Below, in pieces: positions 1 through 9,898 of a stretch of DNA of 64,000 nucleotides. Below the pieces are notes generated by a model, which was given only the letters and a program-made list of their open reading frames with translations, had not been told where the DNA came from and did no database searches. The translations under genes were made by a program, and so were the position numbers. This DNA comes from Sphingobacteriaceae bacterium (GTDB lineage: Bacteria; Bacteroidota; Bacteroidia; B-17B0; Aurantibacillaceae). The stretch is taken from positions 28,188 through 92,187 of the forward strand of contig CANKBS010000016.1 of NCBI GenBank assembly GCA_947480015.1, given 5' to 3'. Every line of letters begins with the position of its first letter. Position 1 is the first letter of the stretch.

Positions 1-18
1 ACCGACTAATAGTTTATT

Positions 19-1353
19 ATGAGCAAAATAGGATTAATTATAGGCCGCGAAATAAAATCAAAATTGTATAATAAAACCTTTATTATCATGACCATATTGG
101 CTCCTTTGCTAATAACAGGGTTTATAGCTTTTATGATACAAATGACCCAGTCTGATAAAACCGAACAAAAGGTTTTGGTGCTGGATGAATCGCAGTTGTT
201 TAAAGATAACCTCAGTGGAAACGATTACATTTCTCTGTCTTATTCTGATCAAAAATTGGAAGAAGCCGTTGATCAATTTTACAATAATGGTTTTACCTGC
301 TTACTATGGATCTCGCCAACCATTGTAGAAGGTGGGGCAGGGGCCTCCAAACTATTTTATAAAAAATCGCCGGGCTTTGCTTTTCAAACCTATATCAAAG
401 ATCAAATGGAGCGTATCATTTATGAAAATAAATTAAAAGCCAATAACATCGATCCGAATATTATTTTAAACTCCAAACAAAATGTGAGACTTATTTTAGA
501 AAAGGTAAACGATAAAGGCAAAACCGAAGAACAAAATAGTTTTGGCTTTTTTGGATTTATATCCGGCGCCCTTATGTTCACCTTTATTTTAATGTATGGC
601 ATGATGGTATTTCGTTCGGTGATGGAAGAAAAAACAAACCGCATTGTGGAAGTGATTGTATCGTCGGTTAAGCCATTTGAACTCATGCTCGGTAAAATAC
701 TGGGCATTGCACTTTTAGGCATGATCCAATTTATCGTTATGGGTATCATTACCTTTGGGCTTACCACAGCCTTGTCGACCATTTACCTCAAAGATATTTC
801 GGCACAATTAAAAGTTTTTGATCAGCAACAAGAACTGGTAAAGAAAAACGGTACCAGTGTTGATTTTAGTAAACTCGAAAAATTTGACGATAAACTTGAA
901 GTGTTTGATTTGGTAAGAAAACTCGAAAAAATTAATTTTCTGGAAGTTTTTGTTTGTTTCTTCTTATACTTTATTGGGGGTTATTTGTTCTATAGCTCCA
1001 TCATGGCAGCCATTGGTTCGGCGGTCGATTCGGAGTCCGACTCCCAGCAATTTATAACGCCCGTCATGATTCCACTTATGATTGGGTATTTTATCTCCAC
1101 TAAAACTATTCTCGATCCCGACTCAGCCACGGTTTTCTGGGGGTCTATGATTCCATTTACCTCGCCCATTGTGATGATGTCGCGTATCAGCAATGGTGTG
1201 CCACTTTGGGAAATTGCCCTTTCGTTAACGTCTTTATTTCTTTCTTTTTTCCTTACCACCTGGCTAGCCGGTAAAATTTACCGCACCGGTATTTTAATGT
1301 ATGGCAAAAAAACCAGCTGGCGCGAATTAGGTAAATGGCTGTTCTATAAGTAG
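19..1353 (+). CDS. ABC-2 type transporter permease
   Basis: Membrane subunit of an ABC exporter of the NatB/ABC-2 class, 444 aa. One N-terminal transmembrane helix (about residues 20-40) is followed by a large extracytoplasmic region (about 45-170), then a block of five or six helices from about 175 to the end. The segment EEKTNRIVEVIVSSVKP (about 204-220), after the second helix, is the typical conserved loop of this family. Its ATP-binding partner is not in the window and would be expected just upstream, before position 1. The substrate cannot be told. The start ATG is preceded by an AT-rich stretch without a Shine-Dalgarno sequence, normal for Bacteroidota. Confidence 0.85.
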   Translation: MSKIGLIIGREIKSKLYNKTFIIMTILAPLLITGFIAFMIQMTQSDKTEQKVLVLDESQLFKDNLSGNDYISLSYSDQKLEEAVDQFYNNGFTCLLWISPTIVEGGAGASKLFYKKSPGFAFQTYIKDQMERIIYENKLKANNIDPNIILNSKQNVRLILEKVNDKGKTEEQNSFGFFGFISGALMFTFILMYGMMVFRSVMEEKTNRIVEVIVSSVKPFELMLGKILGIALLGMIQFIVMGIITFGLTTALSTIYLKDISAQLKVFDQQQELVKKNGTSVDFSKLEKFDDKLEVFDLVRKLEKINFLEVFVCFFLYFIGGYLFYSSIMAAIGSAVDSESDSQQFITPVMIPLMIGYFISTKTILDPDSATVFWGSMIPFTSPIVMMSRISNGVPLWEIALSLTSLFLSFFLTTWLAGKIYRTGILMYGKKTSWRELGKWLFYK

Positions 1354-1432
1354 TTAAAAATCTAATTTATTTAGATATTTGTTATTTTTTTGGAAAAATT
1401 CCGTAAATTAGAATCACTAATTTCGAATTTCC

Positions 1433-3997
1433 ATGCGGGCTATTCTTATTTTATTGCTACTTTTTTGTTTTAATCTAGCTGCATTTTCTCAGTCGGCAGT
1501 TTGTTCTTATAAATATCGGAAACGGATCACCATTGATCCCACTAAGGTAAGCGGACCAATTGACCTCACTAATTTCCCGTTACTAATTAGTATTTCTTCT
1601 GATAACGATTTGCGCACGGTAGGCAATTCAGGACATGTTGAAAGTGTCAATGGTTTCGATATTGTTTTTACCGCTTCCGATGGTGTAACCTTACTTTCTT
1701 TTCAATCAGAAAAATACACTGCCACTTCGGGTTTATACACTGCCTGGGTATTGGTTCCAAACCTGTCTACAAGCATAAACACTTATATTTATATGTATTA
1801 TGGTAATACGGCTATAGTTACCGATCAGTCGAGCTCCGCGGTGTGGAGCAATTACCATGGGGTTTGGCATTTACAAAACGGGAGTTTTTCAGATAATTCA
1901 CCAAATGGGTATAATTTAACCAACAACAGCACCACTAACCAGTCACCTGCGGTGATAAATGACGGAAGGGCCGATAATGGCACCCAGTGGTTGGAGGTGG
2001 CTAATACCTTTCCAAACATCACCACTAATTTTAGTATGTCGGCCTGGTTTTACACGACTGATAATACTAAAACAGGACAACGTGTTTTTTGTGATGATGT
2101 GAACAATACCGGGGGCTATGCTTTGAGTCTGGGAGATAATGGTACAGGTTCACTGCGGTTTTTTTCAAGAAGTTCCAATCCAGTAATTCTTGATTCACCA
2201 AATAATACTATTGCCAATAATACCTGGTATTATGTGAGTGCCTCAGCCGACATTACAAATTTAACCAAGAAGATCTTTGTTAACGGAGTCCAAGTGGCCT
2301 CCGGAGCCTATACCAACGCCTGGGGAACCGATAACGGTAATTGTTCTGCCGCAGGAGAAACAGCCAGTGGTGAAACGGCGAATCGTTTGAATGGAAGAAT
2401 TGACGAAGTAAGGGTGGCAAAATCGGCTTTAACAGCCGACTGGTATTTAACCGAATATAATAACCAAAATTCTCCTTCAACTTTTTATGCCATATCGGTT
2501 GAACCAAAAGTATGGAATGGAGCTACCAGCACAAATTATAATACGGCGACCAATTGGTTAAATAATGCAACCCCGGTTTCGGGTAATGATGTGATCATCA
2601 ACAATGGAGCAAATCAACCCACCATACAGGCTAACGAACAAGCGGGCAGTTTGTTTGTCAGAACCGGCGCTGTGCTGTCGTTAGGGGCCAACAGTTTATC
2701 GGTTAATTATGACATTTCCAATTGCGGCACCATTAGCGGCAATACGGGAGCCGTTGTATTGAACGGAGGAGCAGCAAGCACACAAACGCAGCACATTTCC
2801 GGTAGCGGTACCAATAACTTCAACAATTTTACTGTAAATAACGTTTTCAGTACGAATCCGGCTGTTGTTTTAAATAAAGACGTGAATGTATCGGGCGCAC
2901 TGGCCTTAACATCCGGCCTTGTGTATACCAGTGCCACCAACATATTGGCTCTTGGCACGTCAGCTACTTCTAGCAGTGGTTCCTCAGCCAGTTTTGTATC
3001 AGGACCAATGTCTAAACTTGGTTCTGCCGATTTTGTTTTTCCTATTGGTAAAGGAACACGGTGGAGGAGGGCAGAGGTAAAAAGTTTAACTGCTTCGGCG
3101 ACCTTTAGAGCTGAATATTTTAATGCAGCCTATACAAGCACTGCTCCGGTTAATCCACCTCTTAATAATGTAAGCTCCATCGAGTACTGGCAGGTAGATC
3201 AGATTGCAGGTTCGGCCAACGCGGTATTAGGACTCTACTGGGAAGCTGCTAATAACAGCGGTATTACCGATTGTCCCGATTTAACCATTGCACGCTGGAA
3301 TGGCACTTCCTGGGATGAAAGAGCGGCGACCACCATTGGCGGATCGAGCTGCACGGGTGCCGGAACGGGTGCTGTGAGAACCAACGCGGTGCTCACAGCT
3401 TTTAGTCCTTTTACATTTGGGTCCAAACTTTCTACTGTTAATCCATTGCCCATTACCTTACTCGAGTTTAAAGGCAGTTGTTTAAACAACCATGTATTGC
3501 TTAACTGGTCGAGTGCTACTGAATACAATAACGATCATTACCTTGTAGAACGCAGTGTGGATGGAAATGAATGGACCCTGGTGAATACTCAAAAAGGGGC
3601 CTTTAATAGTTCTACCCGAAAAGATTATTCCTGCACAGATGATTATGTGAGTCAGGAGACCGTGTATTACCGCTTGAGTCAGGTAGATGTAGACGGCACT
3701 AAAAACGTGTTTCATGTCATAGCGGTTAACTGTGATGCCGATGAAAACCAGATAAAAGTGTATCCGAATCCAAGTAACAAAGAAATAAATCTGGAGTTGG
3801 AACTTTCAGGGAATTATGGCGATATGACACTTAAATTACTTGATCCATTTGGCAGAACCTGTTTCGAACAAGTGGTTCCCACCAAAAAGGGAAGTGTATC
3901 GTTTAAAGTCTTTACTAATCTAAATCCCGGAGCCTATGTATTATTACTTGGATCTGATTTACTGACCTTGCCCGCACAAAAAATAATTGTGAACTAA
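1433..3997 (+). CDS. Secreted DUF2341/LamG protein with T9SS type A sorting domain
   Basis: 854 aa surface or secreted protein. Residues 1-20 form a signal peptide ending near AFSQ. Residues about 25-115 match the DUF2341 pattern (YKYRKRITID, NFPLLISI, YMYYGN). About 140-340 is a LamG/concanavalin-like jelly roll (GVWHLQNG, FSMSAWFYTTDN, NGRIDEVRVA). The centre is Ser/Thr/Asn-rich beta structure. The last 80 residues (VYPNPSN, then LLDPFGR, GAYVLLL) are a Por/T9SS type A sorting domain, so the protein should cross the outer membrane through the type IX system and be anchored or released. The ligand is unknown; the LamG fold suggests carbohydrate or adhesion. A hairpin overlaps the stop codon. 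Confidence 0.85.
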   Translation: MRAILILLLLFCFNLAAFSQSAVCSYKYRKRITIDPTKVSGPIDLTNFPLLISISSDNDLRTVGNSGHVESVNGFDIVFTASDGVTLLSFQSEKYTATSGLYTAWVLVPNLSTSINTYIYMYYGNTAIVTDQSSSAVWSNYHGVWHLQNGSFSDNSPNGYNLTNNSTTNQSPAVINDGRADNGTQWLEVANTFPNITTNFSMSAWFYTTDNTKTGQRVFCDDVNNTGGYALSLGDNGTGSLRFFSRSSNPVILDSPNNTIANNTWYYVSASADITNLTKKIFVNGVQVASGAYTNAWGTDNGNCSAAGETASGETANRLNGRIDEVRVAKSALTADWYLTEYNNQNSPSTFYAISVEPKVWNGATSTNYNTATNWLNNATPVSGNDVIINNGANQPTIQANEQAGSLFVRTGAVLSLGANSLSVNYDISNCGTISGNTGAVVLNGGAASTQTQHISGSGTNNFNNFTVNNVFSTNPAVVLNKDVNVSGALALTSGLVYTSATNILALGTSATSSSGSSASFVSGPMSKLGSADFVFPIGKGTRWRRAEVKSLTASATFRAEYFNAAYTSTAPVNPPLNNVSSIEYWQVDQIAGSANAVLGLYWEAANNSGITDCPDLTIARWNGTSWDERAATTIGGSSCTGAGTGAVRTNAVLTAFSPFTFGSKLSTVNPLPITLLEFKGSCLNNHVLLNWSSATEYNNDHYLVERSVDGNEWTLVNTQKGAFNSSTRKDYSCTDDYVSQETVYYRLSQVDVDGTKNVFHVIAVNCDADENQIKVYPNPSNKEINLELELSGNYGDMTLKLLDPFGRTCFEQVVPTKKGSVSFKVFTNLNPGAYVLLLGSDLLTLPAQKIIVN

Positions 3998-4014
3998 AGG
4001 CTCAAAGCCTTTAG
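3994..4014 (+). terminator. Hairpin over the stop codon of the DUF2341 gene
   Basis: CTAAAGGCT and AGCCTTTAG form a perfect 9-bp stem around a 3-nt loop, beginning at the stop codon. No clear T-run follows, so it may be a weak terminator or an mRNA 3' stabiliser. Confidence 0.4.
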
Positions 4015-4154
4015 GGTTTCCTGAAAAAACAAAAAACTGGTGAAACCTTATTTTGGTTGATTGAAGCCTTAGTTTAAGTGATTGAGATTTTATCCAATTT
4101 GTCGCCTATTGTTTAAATTAGTTGGTTAAACACACATGTGATTAGCTTTAGGCT

Positions 4155-7100
4155 TTGAGGTCACTTTTCAAAACATATTTAGCAGGTGTATGTCTTTTTT
4201 TAGGCCTGACAATTCATTCCCAAAACCAAAACAACAAATGGTATTTCGGAACGAATGCCGGTCTTGATTTTATGTCAAGCCCACCTCTTCTTCTTACGAA
4301 TAGTGCAATGAACACCATTGAAGGTTGTGCCAGCATAGCCAATGCAGCCGGCAACCTTTTATTTTATACGGATGGTGTAACGGTTTACGATCAAACACAT
4401 ACCGCCATGGCCAATGGTACAGGTTTACTGGGCAATAACAGTCCCTGCCAGTCAGCTATCATTATTAAAAAACCCGGGAGTGCTACCCTCTATTATATTT
4501 TTACAGTACAGGGTATTTCAGGTGCCGCCGGCTTAAACTATTCCATAGTTGATATGAGTTTATCTTCCGGAAATGGTTCAGTTACGGTTAAAAATGCGGG
4601 CTTGTATAACAGTGGTTGTGCCGAAAAAATAACTGCTACTAAACATTGTAACGGGATCGATTTCTGGATCGTGACCCATGATTTTAATTCCACTAACATA
4701 CGGGCGCACTTGCTTACTTCTGTTGGCATGGTAACCACAGCGGTGCTATCAAGTATCGGTCCTTCCGTTGGTCCTCCTTATTCTTTAGGTTGTTTAAAAT
4801 TTTCACCCAATGGCCGGAAACTAGGTATGACCGATTATTACGGTTATGTTGATTTGTTTGATTTTGACAATAATACCGGTACTGCCAGTAATTGGATCTC
4901 GCTGCTAACAGGTTACCCTTCTTATGGCTGCGAGTTTTCACCCGATGGCTCCAAATTTTATGCAGGTTCGTTTGGCAGCACAACCATGCGCCAGTGGAAT
5001 TTATGTGCCGGTTCTAACACCGCCATCGTTGCGTCGCAATACACCATTGTTGCCGGAAATCCCTGGAGTATGCAACTAGCCTCCAACGGAAAAATATATG
5101 TGGCCAGAAACGGATCTGACCTCGGTATTATTCACAATCCAAATGGTTTGGGCGCTGCTTGCAGTTATAGTAATACGGGACAGTCTATCTTTCCCAGAGG
5201 TACCGTAAGAAGTATTCCTAATATGGTGAATTCGGGTTTTAAGCCCATTCCACCGCCATTCACATTTACGGTAAGCAATGCTTACGGTTGCCAATCTGCC
5301 GCATTTATCGCCCCATTTACGGTACAAACTTACACTCTTACAAATTGTATTGCTTCGGGTTATTCCCTTACAGGTATGGTTTGGAATTTCGGAGATCCGC
5401 TTTCAGGCACAGCCAACACTTCAACGCTGAGCACACCTGTTCACGCTTTTACCAATTTAGGTACTTATACAACCAGTTTAATTTTATATTACAGTTGCGG
5501 GGGCGGTACCGATACCATTTTTTTACCGGTGAATATCAATCAAGCCTGCATTAGTGTGAGCAGCACCTCAATTACCTGTGCCAATTTAGGATCGGCCACT
5601 GTAGCCGCCACAGGTGGCATCGGACCTTTTTCTTATACCTGGACTCCAAGTGCCCAGACTTCATCAGTAGCCACAGGACTCAGTCCTGGCACCTATACTT
5701 TAACCGTTTTTGATTTCGGAAATAATTTTACCTATACCGCTACAACCGTTTTTACTTCGCTCATTCCACTTACGGGTAATTTAAATAACAGTGCTGCTTT
5801 AAGTTGTTTCGGTGCTTCCAATGGTACAGCCAATGTTACTAATTTAGCGGGAGGTTCGGGCAGTCAGACTTATTTGTGGTTTAATACGGTGAACTCCTAC
5901 ACCAATCCAACGGTAACTACTTTAAGTGCCGGTTTATGGAGTGTAACAGTGACCGATGCATTAACGGGTTGTCAGATCAAACAGAATTTTTATATCACAC
6001 AGCCACCTGCACAAAATCTGATTCTCAGTGCCGCTAGTCCCAGTGCCTGCGCCGGTACCAGCGTGGTAGTGAGCGGTACGAATTCGGGAGGAACACCTTA
6101 TTTAACAGGTGCAGGTTATACGTTTAGCTGGACAAGCGGACCGGCAAGTTACAGTACCACGGTTACTGAGGCTTTAGCAGGTACTTATATTTACACGCTC
6201 AGTAGCAGCGATTCCTTGCAATGTTTGATAAGCAACACCATCGCCCTCGATTTTATTCCTAACCCTGTTCTTTCAGTACCCGGTGTTTCCATTTGTCCAC
6301 AAGCCATTGGCAGTCTTACTGCTTTTGGGGCCAGTTCTTATACATGGACATCTCCTTCGCTAAGCCTTACCGGTGCTAGTTTCACGGCCTCACCTCTTGT
6401 TAACACTCAATACACAGTAGTTGGTTCAGCCTTAGCTTGCACCACTGCAGCATACCCCATCATTAGCTTAAAAGCAGTGCCCGGCGTGACCTTTAGTTCT
6501 AATTCACCCATATGTAACGGACAGAACTTACAGCTAAATGCGGCGGGTGGCGTTGCTTATAGTTGGAGTGGTCCACTGGTATACAGTTCTTCACTTTCTA
6601 ACCCTTTACTCATTGCCGCAAGTCCGGCTAATTCAGGCGTCTATCAATTTACGGCCACTGCCGCTAATTCCTGCACAAATACGGCCAGCGGAACGGTTAC
6701 CATACATCCAACACCCACACTCTCAGCAACAGGTAGCACCGTTTGCAGTACTCAGGCCATCAGTCTTACGGTTAATTCACTTGCAGGCTCGGGCTTTGTT
6801 TGGACCTGTCCACTAAGTTTTACTTCGTTGCAGCAAACACCCCTTATTTATAATCCTTTAGTACAGGCTTCGGGAAATTATACCGTTAAAGTTACAAGTG
6901 CCTTGGGATGCACAAATTCAGCGATAGCAGGGGTAACAGTCACAGCCATGCCAAGTGCCAGTATCAGCTCTAACAGTCCGAGGTGTTTTGGAGAGACCTT
7001 AAATCTGAACGGTTCGGGAGGTTTGTTATACAGTTGGGCCGGTCCGAATTCTTTTAGTAGTTTGCTTCAATCGCCAGTTCTACCAAATGTAACGGTGCCT

Positions 7101-8669
7101 GCGGCAGGTATGTATACACTCACTATTACAACCGGACCCTGTGTTACCAGTGCCACCCGTTCTATAACGGTTTACCCTTTGCCGGTACCAACAGCTTCAA
7201 ACAACGGACCACTATGTGAAACTAAAAAATTACTACTCAGTGCGGGTAACAGTGGCAACCTTTATGTTTGGCAGGGTCCACTTGGTTATACGAATTTTAA
7301 TCAACATCCGGCACCCATCGATTCGGTGAAATTAAACCGCAGTGGTATTTACAGCCTCACCGTTACAGATGCCCATAATTGCAGCAACCAAACCACTACA
7401 ACGGTTACTGTATTGCCGAACCCGGTGGTGACGGCCGTTGGAGCTACGGTTTGTTTGAATGATTCAGCCGTTATTAAAGCAAGCGGTGCCATCACATATG
7501 TGTGGTACGGTCCCGGCAATTATAACTCAAACAAAGCCAATGCCCTTATACCAAAAGCAAGTAATGTTAGTGCTGTTATTTATACAGTGGTTGGAACGGC
7601 TGCGAACAGCTGCACCCATACTGCCAGCGTTCAGGTAGCCACCATCCCTTTACCAATTCCTGCCTTAAGTACATATCCTAAAAACAGACTCTGTTTATTA
7701 GAAACCATACAATTGGAAGGTTTTGGCGGACTTTATTACGATTGGGTTTCAGTCCGTAATGTGCATTATACGGGAAAAAAGATAAGTTTTTTACTGAGTA
7801 GTTTGGATCAGGCAGGTGAGTACACTTTAACGGTAACAGACCAGAATGCCTGTAAAGCATTAACAGTTACCACCATCAGTATTGATGATCTGCCCTACGA
7901 AAATCTGGAAATGAGCAGCACACAAAATTGTATCCCTTTTAAATCATTTTTTAAATCGACTTCATCCGGTAATTCAGCAAATGTAAAATCTAACTGGAAC
8001 ATAAATGACCAAGTGTTCAGCACTAAAACCTTTTCTTATAATTTTACCCGTCCCGGAGATTATACCATGATCGGGAACTTTTTGGATACCACCACCAATT
8101 GCAGAAACACAGCCACCTTTGTGGTGAATGCTTATGCTTTGCCGGTGGCAGATTTCACTTATACTCCTGAAAAACCGGTTGAAAACATGGATGAAGTGGT
8201 TTTTACAAATACATCTAAGGCCGAAAACCAAAGTAGCTGGAACTGGTTTTTTATGGATAACTCGGGTTACCGATCGAACAAGGAAAACACCCGGGTTTTA
8301 TTTAAGGATGAAGGCACTTACCCGGTAGTTATGGTGCTTAAAGACGGGCATGGTTGCAGCGATACCATTGTAAAAGCTGTAAAGGTAGAGGCCGATTTTA
8401 ATGTGTATGTACCAAACGCCTTTACGCCAAATGGCGATGAATTAAATGATGTATTCAGGCCGGTACTTCGCGGCATAAAATTTTATGAACTGATGGTGTT
8501 TGACCGATGGGGACAAGTGATTTTTGAAACAACCGAACTTGAAAAAGGCTGGGACGGCACCTATAAGGGAGAATCCTGCAAACAAGATGTGTATGTCTGG
8601 AAAATGAATCTTTCAAGCAATAGCGGCATTGCCAAAGTGCTAAACGGACAGGTTTCGCTCACAAGATAA
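4155..8669 (+). CDS. Giant secreted PKD/Ig-like protein with T9SS type B (gliding-associated) C-terminal domain
   Basis: 1504 aa. Translation most likely starts at TTG 4155, because the next ATG upstream (4135) runs straight into a stop and the TTG gives a proper signal peptide (MRSLFKTYLAGVCLFLGL). Residues about 25-370 look like a beta-propeller-type N-terminal domain (NKWYFGTNAGLDF, KFSPNGRKLGM, FSPDGSKFYAG). From about 380 to 1390 there are many degenerate PKD/Ig-like repeats of roughly 80-95 residues with a recurring S-W-G-P core. The last 100 residues (VYVPNAFTPNGDELNDVFRP, FDRWGQ, GWDGTYKG, VYVWKM) are the CHU_C/gliding motility-associated domain that directs type B T9SS export. Probable adhesin or cell-surface filament. 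Substrate unknown. Confidence 0.85.
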   Translation: MRSLFKTYLAGVCLFLGLTIHSQNQNNKWYFGTNAGLDFMSSPPLLLTNSAMNTIEGCASIANAAGNLLFYTDGVTVYDQTHTAMANGTGLLGNNSPCQSAIIIKKPGSATLYYIFTVQGISGAAGLNYSIVDMSLSSGNGSVTVKNAGLYNSGCAEKITATKHCNGIDFWIVTHDFNSTNIRAHLLTSVGMVTTAVLSSIGPSVGPPYSLGCLKFSPNGRKLGMTDYYGYVDLFDFDNNTGTASNWISLLTGYPSYGCEFSPDGSKFYAGSFGSTTMRQWNLCAGSNTAIVASQYTIVAGNPWSMQLASNGKIYVARNGSDLGIIHNPNGLGAACSYSNTGQSIFPRGTVRSIPNMVNSGFKPIPPPFTFTVSNAYGCQSAAFIAPFTVQTYTLTNCIASGYSLTGMVWNFGDPLSGTANTSTLSTPVHAFTNLGTYTTSLILYYSCGGGTDTIFLPVNINQACISVSSTSITCANLGSATVAATGGIGPFSYTWTPSAQTSSVATGLSPGTYTLTVFDFGNNFTYTATTVFTSLIPLTGNLNNSAALSCFGASNGTANVTNLAGGSGSQTYLWFNTVNSYTNPTVTTLSAGLWSVTVTDALTGCQIKQNFYITQPPAQNLILSAASPSACAGTSVVVSGTNSGGTPYLTGAGYTFSWTSGPASYSTTVTEALAGTYIYTLSSSDSLQCLISNTIALDFIPNPVLSVPGVSICPQAIGSLTAFGASSYTWTSPSLSLTGASFTASPLVNTQYTVVGSALACTTAAYPIISLKAVPGVTFSSNSPICNGQNLQLNAAGGVAYSWSGPLVYSSSLSNPLLIAASPANSGVYQFTATAANSCTNTASGTVTIHPTPTLSATGSTVCSTQAISLTVNSLAGSGFVWTCPLSFTSLQQTPLIYNPLVQASGNYTVKVTSALGCTNSAIAGVTVTAMPSASISSNSPRCFGETLNLNGSGGLLYSWAGPNSFSSLLQSPVLPNVTVPAAGMYTLTITTGPCVTSATRSITVYPLPVPTASNNGPLCETKKLLLSAGNSGNLYVWQGPLGYTNFNQHPAPIDSVKLNRSGIYSLTVTDAHNCSNQTTTTVTVLPNPVVTAVGATVCLNDSAVIKASGAITYVWYGPGNYNSNKANALIPKASNVSAVIYTVVGTAANSCTHTASVQVATIPLPIPALSTYPKNRLCLLETIQLEGFGGLYYDWVSVRNVHYTGKKISFLLSSLDQAGEYTLTVTDQNACKALTVTTISIDDLPYENLEMSSTQNCIPFKSFFKSTSSGNSANVKSNWNINDQVFSTKTFSYNFTRPGDYTMIGNFLDTTTNCRNTATFVVNAYALPVADFTYTPEKPVENMDEVVFTNTSKAENQSSWNWFFMDNSGYRSNKENTRVLFKDEGTYPVVMVLKDGHGCSDTIVKAVKVEADFNVYVPNAFTPNGDELNDVFRPVLRGIKFYELMVFDRWGQVIFETTELEKGWDGTYKGESCKQDVYVWKMNLSSNSGIAKVLNGQVSLTR

Positions 8670-8675
8670 AATAGT

Positions 8676-8707
8676 AAATCCACACAGATTTATTGCTGTG
8701 TGGATTT
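8676..8707. terminator. Bidirectional terminator between convergent genes
   Basis: AAATCCACACAG and CTGTGTGGATTT form a perfect 12-bp stem with loop ATTTATTG between the convergent genes ending at 8669 (+) and 8722 (-). The A/T flanks suit both directions. Confidence 0.75.
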
Positions 8708-8721
8708 AACTGTTTGAGAAA

Positions 8722-9384
8722 TTAACTTACAATCTTAAAATTAAATGCCCCGCTTTGTTTCGCACCGTAAACACGTAACCAAATAGGTAAGGTGGCCTCT
8801 GTGGCTCTTGCTGCGGTAATATCACCAAGGTCGAGCAGGGACTCGTTTTTCCAGCCCAGTTCGTTCAGGAATTTTTTCACCGTATTTTTTGCATCGGCAT
8901 CGTTGCCGCAAATGTAGTTCACATGATCACCATTATTAATCAGGCTTGGATTGATCATCAAACCATTCCACATGGTATTCAAAGTTTTTACCACTTTGGT
9001 ATTCGGCAACAAACGCTGGGTTTCTTCGCCCAGTGAATTGGTATTGCTTAATTCGGGAATGAGGCTGGGAGGCATGCCCTTACTGAAGTCTAGCGGATTG
9101 GTAATATCTATCAACACTTTACCTCTCAGGTTTTTTTCACCGGCACTTTTAATCACCTCTACTGCAGTGGCGCCTTTACTCACATGAATGACTAATTCAC
9201 CAAAGGCAGCTGCCTCGGTAAAGGTGCCGAATTTTACCTCCGGGTTTTTACTAATAAAATCGGCTAAACGTGTTTTAGTGCTTTGTACCTCGCGGGTGCC
9301 TAGCATTATGTCGTGTCCTAATCCCTGTAATCGGGTGGCGAAGGCCTGGCCAACACCACCGGTTCCTAATATTGCTATGTTCAT
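8722..9384 (-). CDS. NADPH-dependent F420 reductase-like oxidoreductase
   Basis: 220 aa Rossmann-fold enzyme of the NADP_oxidoreductase/F420-dependent family. The dinucleotide-binding motif GTGGVGQAF is at residues 7-15, followed by LGTREVQ, and DITNPLD (about 133-140) is the usual second signature. Such proteins transfer hydride between NADPH and a flavin, deazaflavin or unknown carbonyl substrate in the cytoplasm. It is transcribed divergently from the HxlR regulator at 9501 with only about 115 bp between the start codons. That arrangement typically means the regulator controls this gene. Substrate unknown. Confidence 0.75.
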   Translation of the reverse strand: MNIAILGTGGVGQAFATRLQGLGHDIMLGTREVQSTKTRLADFISKNPEVKFGTFTEAAAFGELVIHVSKGATAVEVIKSAGEKNLRGKVLIDITNPLDFSKGMPPSLIPELSNTNSLGEETQRLLPNTKVVKTLNTMWNGLMINPSLINNGDHVNYICGNDADAKNTVKKFLNELGWKNESLLDLGDITAARATEATLPIWLRVYGAKQSGAFNFKIVS

Positions 9385-9418
9385 GACTGTTTATTTTTTA
9401 GTTACTATCAATTTTATA

Positions 9419-9454
9419 GTTGCAAAACTATGTATAGTCTTTTATCTTTGCAAC
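9419..9454. promoter_or_regulatory. Overlapping divergent promoters with palindromic operator
   Basis: Plus strand: TTG (9420-9422), 20 nt, TATCTTTG (9443-9450), a Bacteroidota -33/-7 promoter for the HxlR gene. Minus strand: TTG (complement of 9450-9452), 20 nt, TAGTTTTG (complement of 9423-9430), for the oxidoreductase. Both lie in one inverted repeat: GTTGCAAA (9419-9426) and TTTGCAAC (9447-9454), with ACTAT/ATAGT inside. A protein bound here would block both promoters. Confidence 0.65.
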
Positions 9455-9500
9455 AACTGTCAAAAATGACAGTATTAAAATTTAACGATTTTTTTTAAAC

Positions 9501-9872
9501 ATGATCATTAAAGGTAAAGAATACGTTTATAAAATTCATCAAAACACCTATCACTGTGCCATGGATGTTACCATGGATTATATAGGTGGTAAGTGGAAAA
9601 CCATTGTACTCTGGTATTTGCGCGATAAAACCTTGCGCTTCGGTGAACTTAAAAAACAAATTCCCGATATCACCGAAAAAATGTTGAGTCTGCAGTTAAA
9701 AAAACTGGAAGAAGATGGTCTGGTTAAACGTGAGGTATTTGCCGAAGTGCCGCTAAGAGTGGAATACTCGCTCACCGAATTTGGTAAAAGCCTTAAACCG
9801 GTGGTAGAAGCCATTGCCAAATGGGGACGAGCACTCGGCGAAACAGAAGGTAAACTGGTGGAACTGAAGTAG
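9501..9872 (+). CDS. HxlR family winged-helix regulator
   Basis: 123 aa, usual length for HxlR regulators. It has the family hallmarks: a Cys near the N-terminus followed by a Gly-Gly-Lys-Trp core (C in TYHCAMDVTMDYIGGKWK), then LRFGELKKQIPDITEKMLSLQLKKLEEDGLVKR as recognition helix and wing in several blocks, then EYSLTEFGKSL. HxlR proteins bind DNA as dimers and often sense electrophiles or redox stress through the N-terminal Cys. The gene is divergent from the oxidoreductase at 8722-9384, its likely target. The palindrome between the two genes is the predicted binding site and suggests autoregulation. Confidence 0.9.
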   Translation: MIIKGKEYVYKIHQNTYHCAMDVTMDYIGGKWKTIVLWYLRDKTLRFGELKKQIPDITEKMLSLQLKKLEEDGLVKREVFAEVPLRVEYSLTEFGKSLKPVVEAIAKWGRALGETEGKLVELK

Positions 9873-9898
9873 TATTATTTTCTTAATTTCACCCTTTT

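Noticed and set aside
2280..3715. Several minus-strand frames within the DUF2341 protein gene
   Set aside because: Shadows of a strong plus-strand coding region with signal peptide and sorting domain.
6480..7650. DNA-level tandem repeats in the giant T9SS protein
   Set aside because: The repeats are at protein level (Ig/PKD-like) and too diverged to count as nucleotide repeats.
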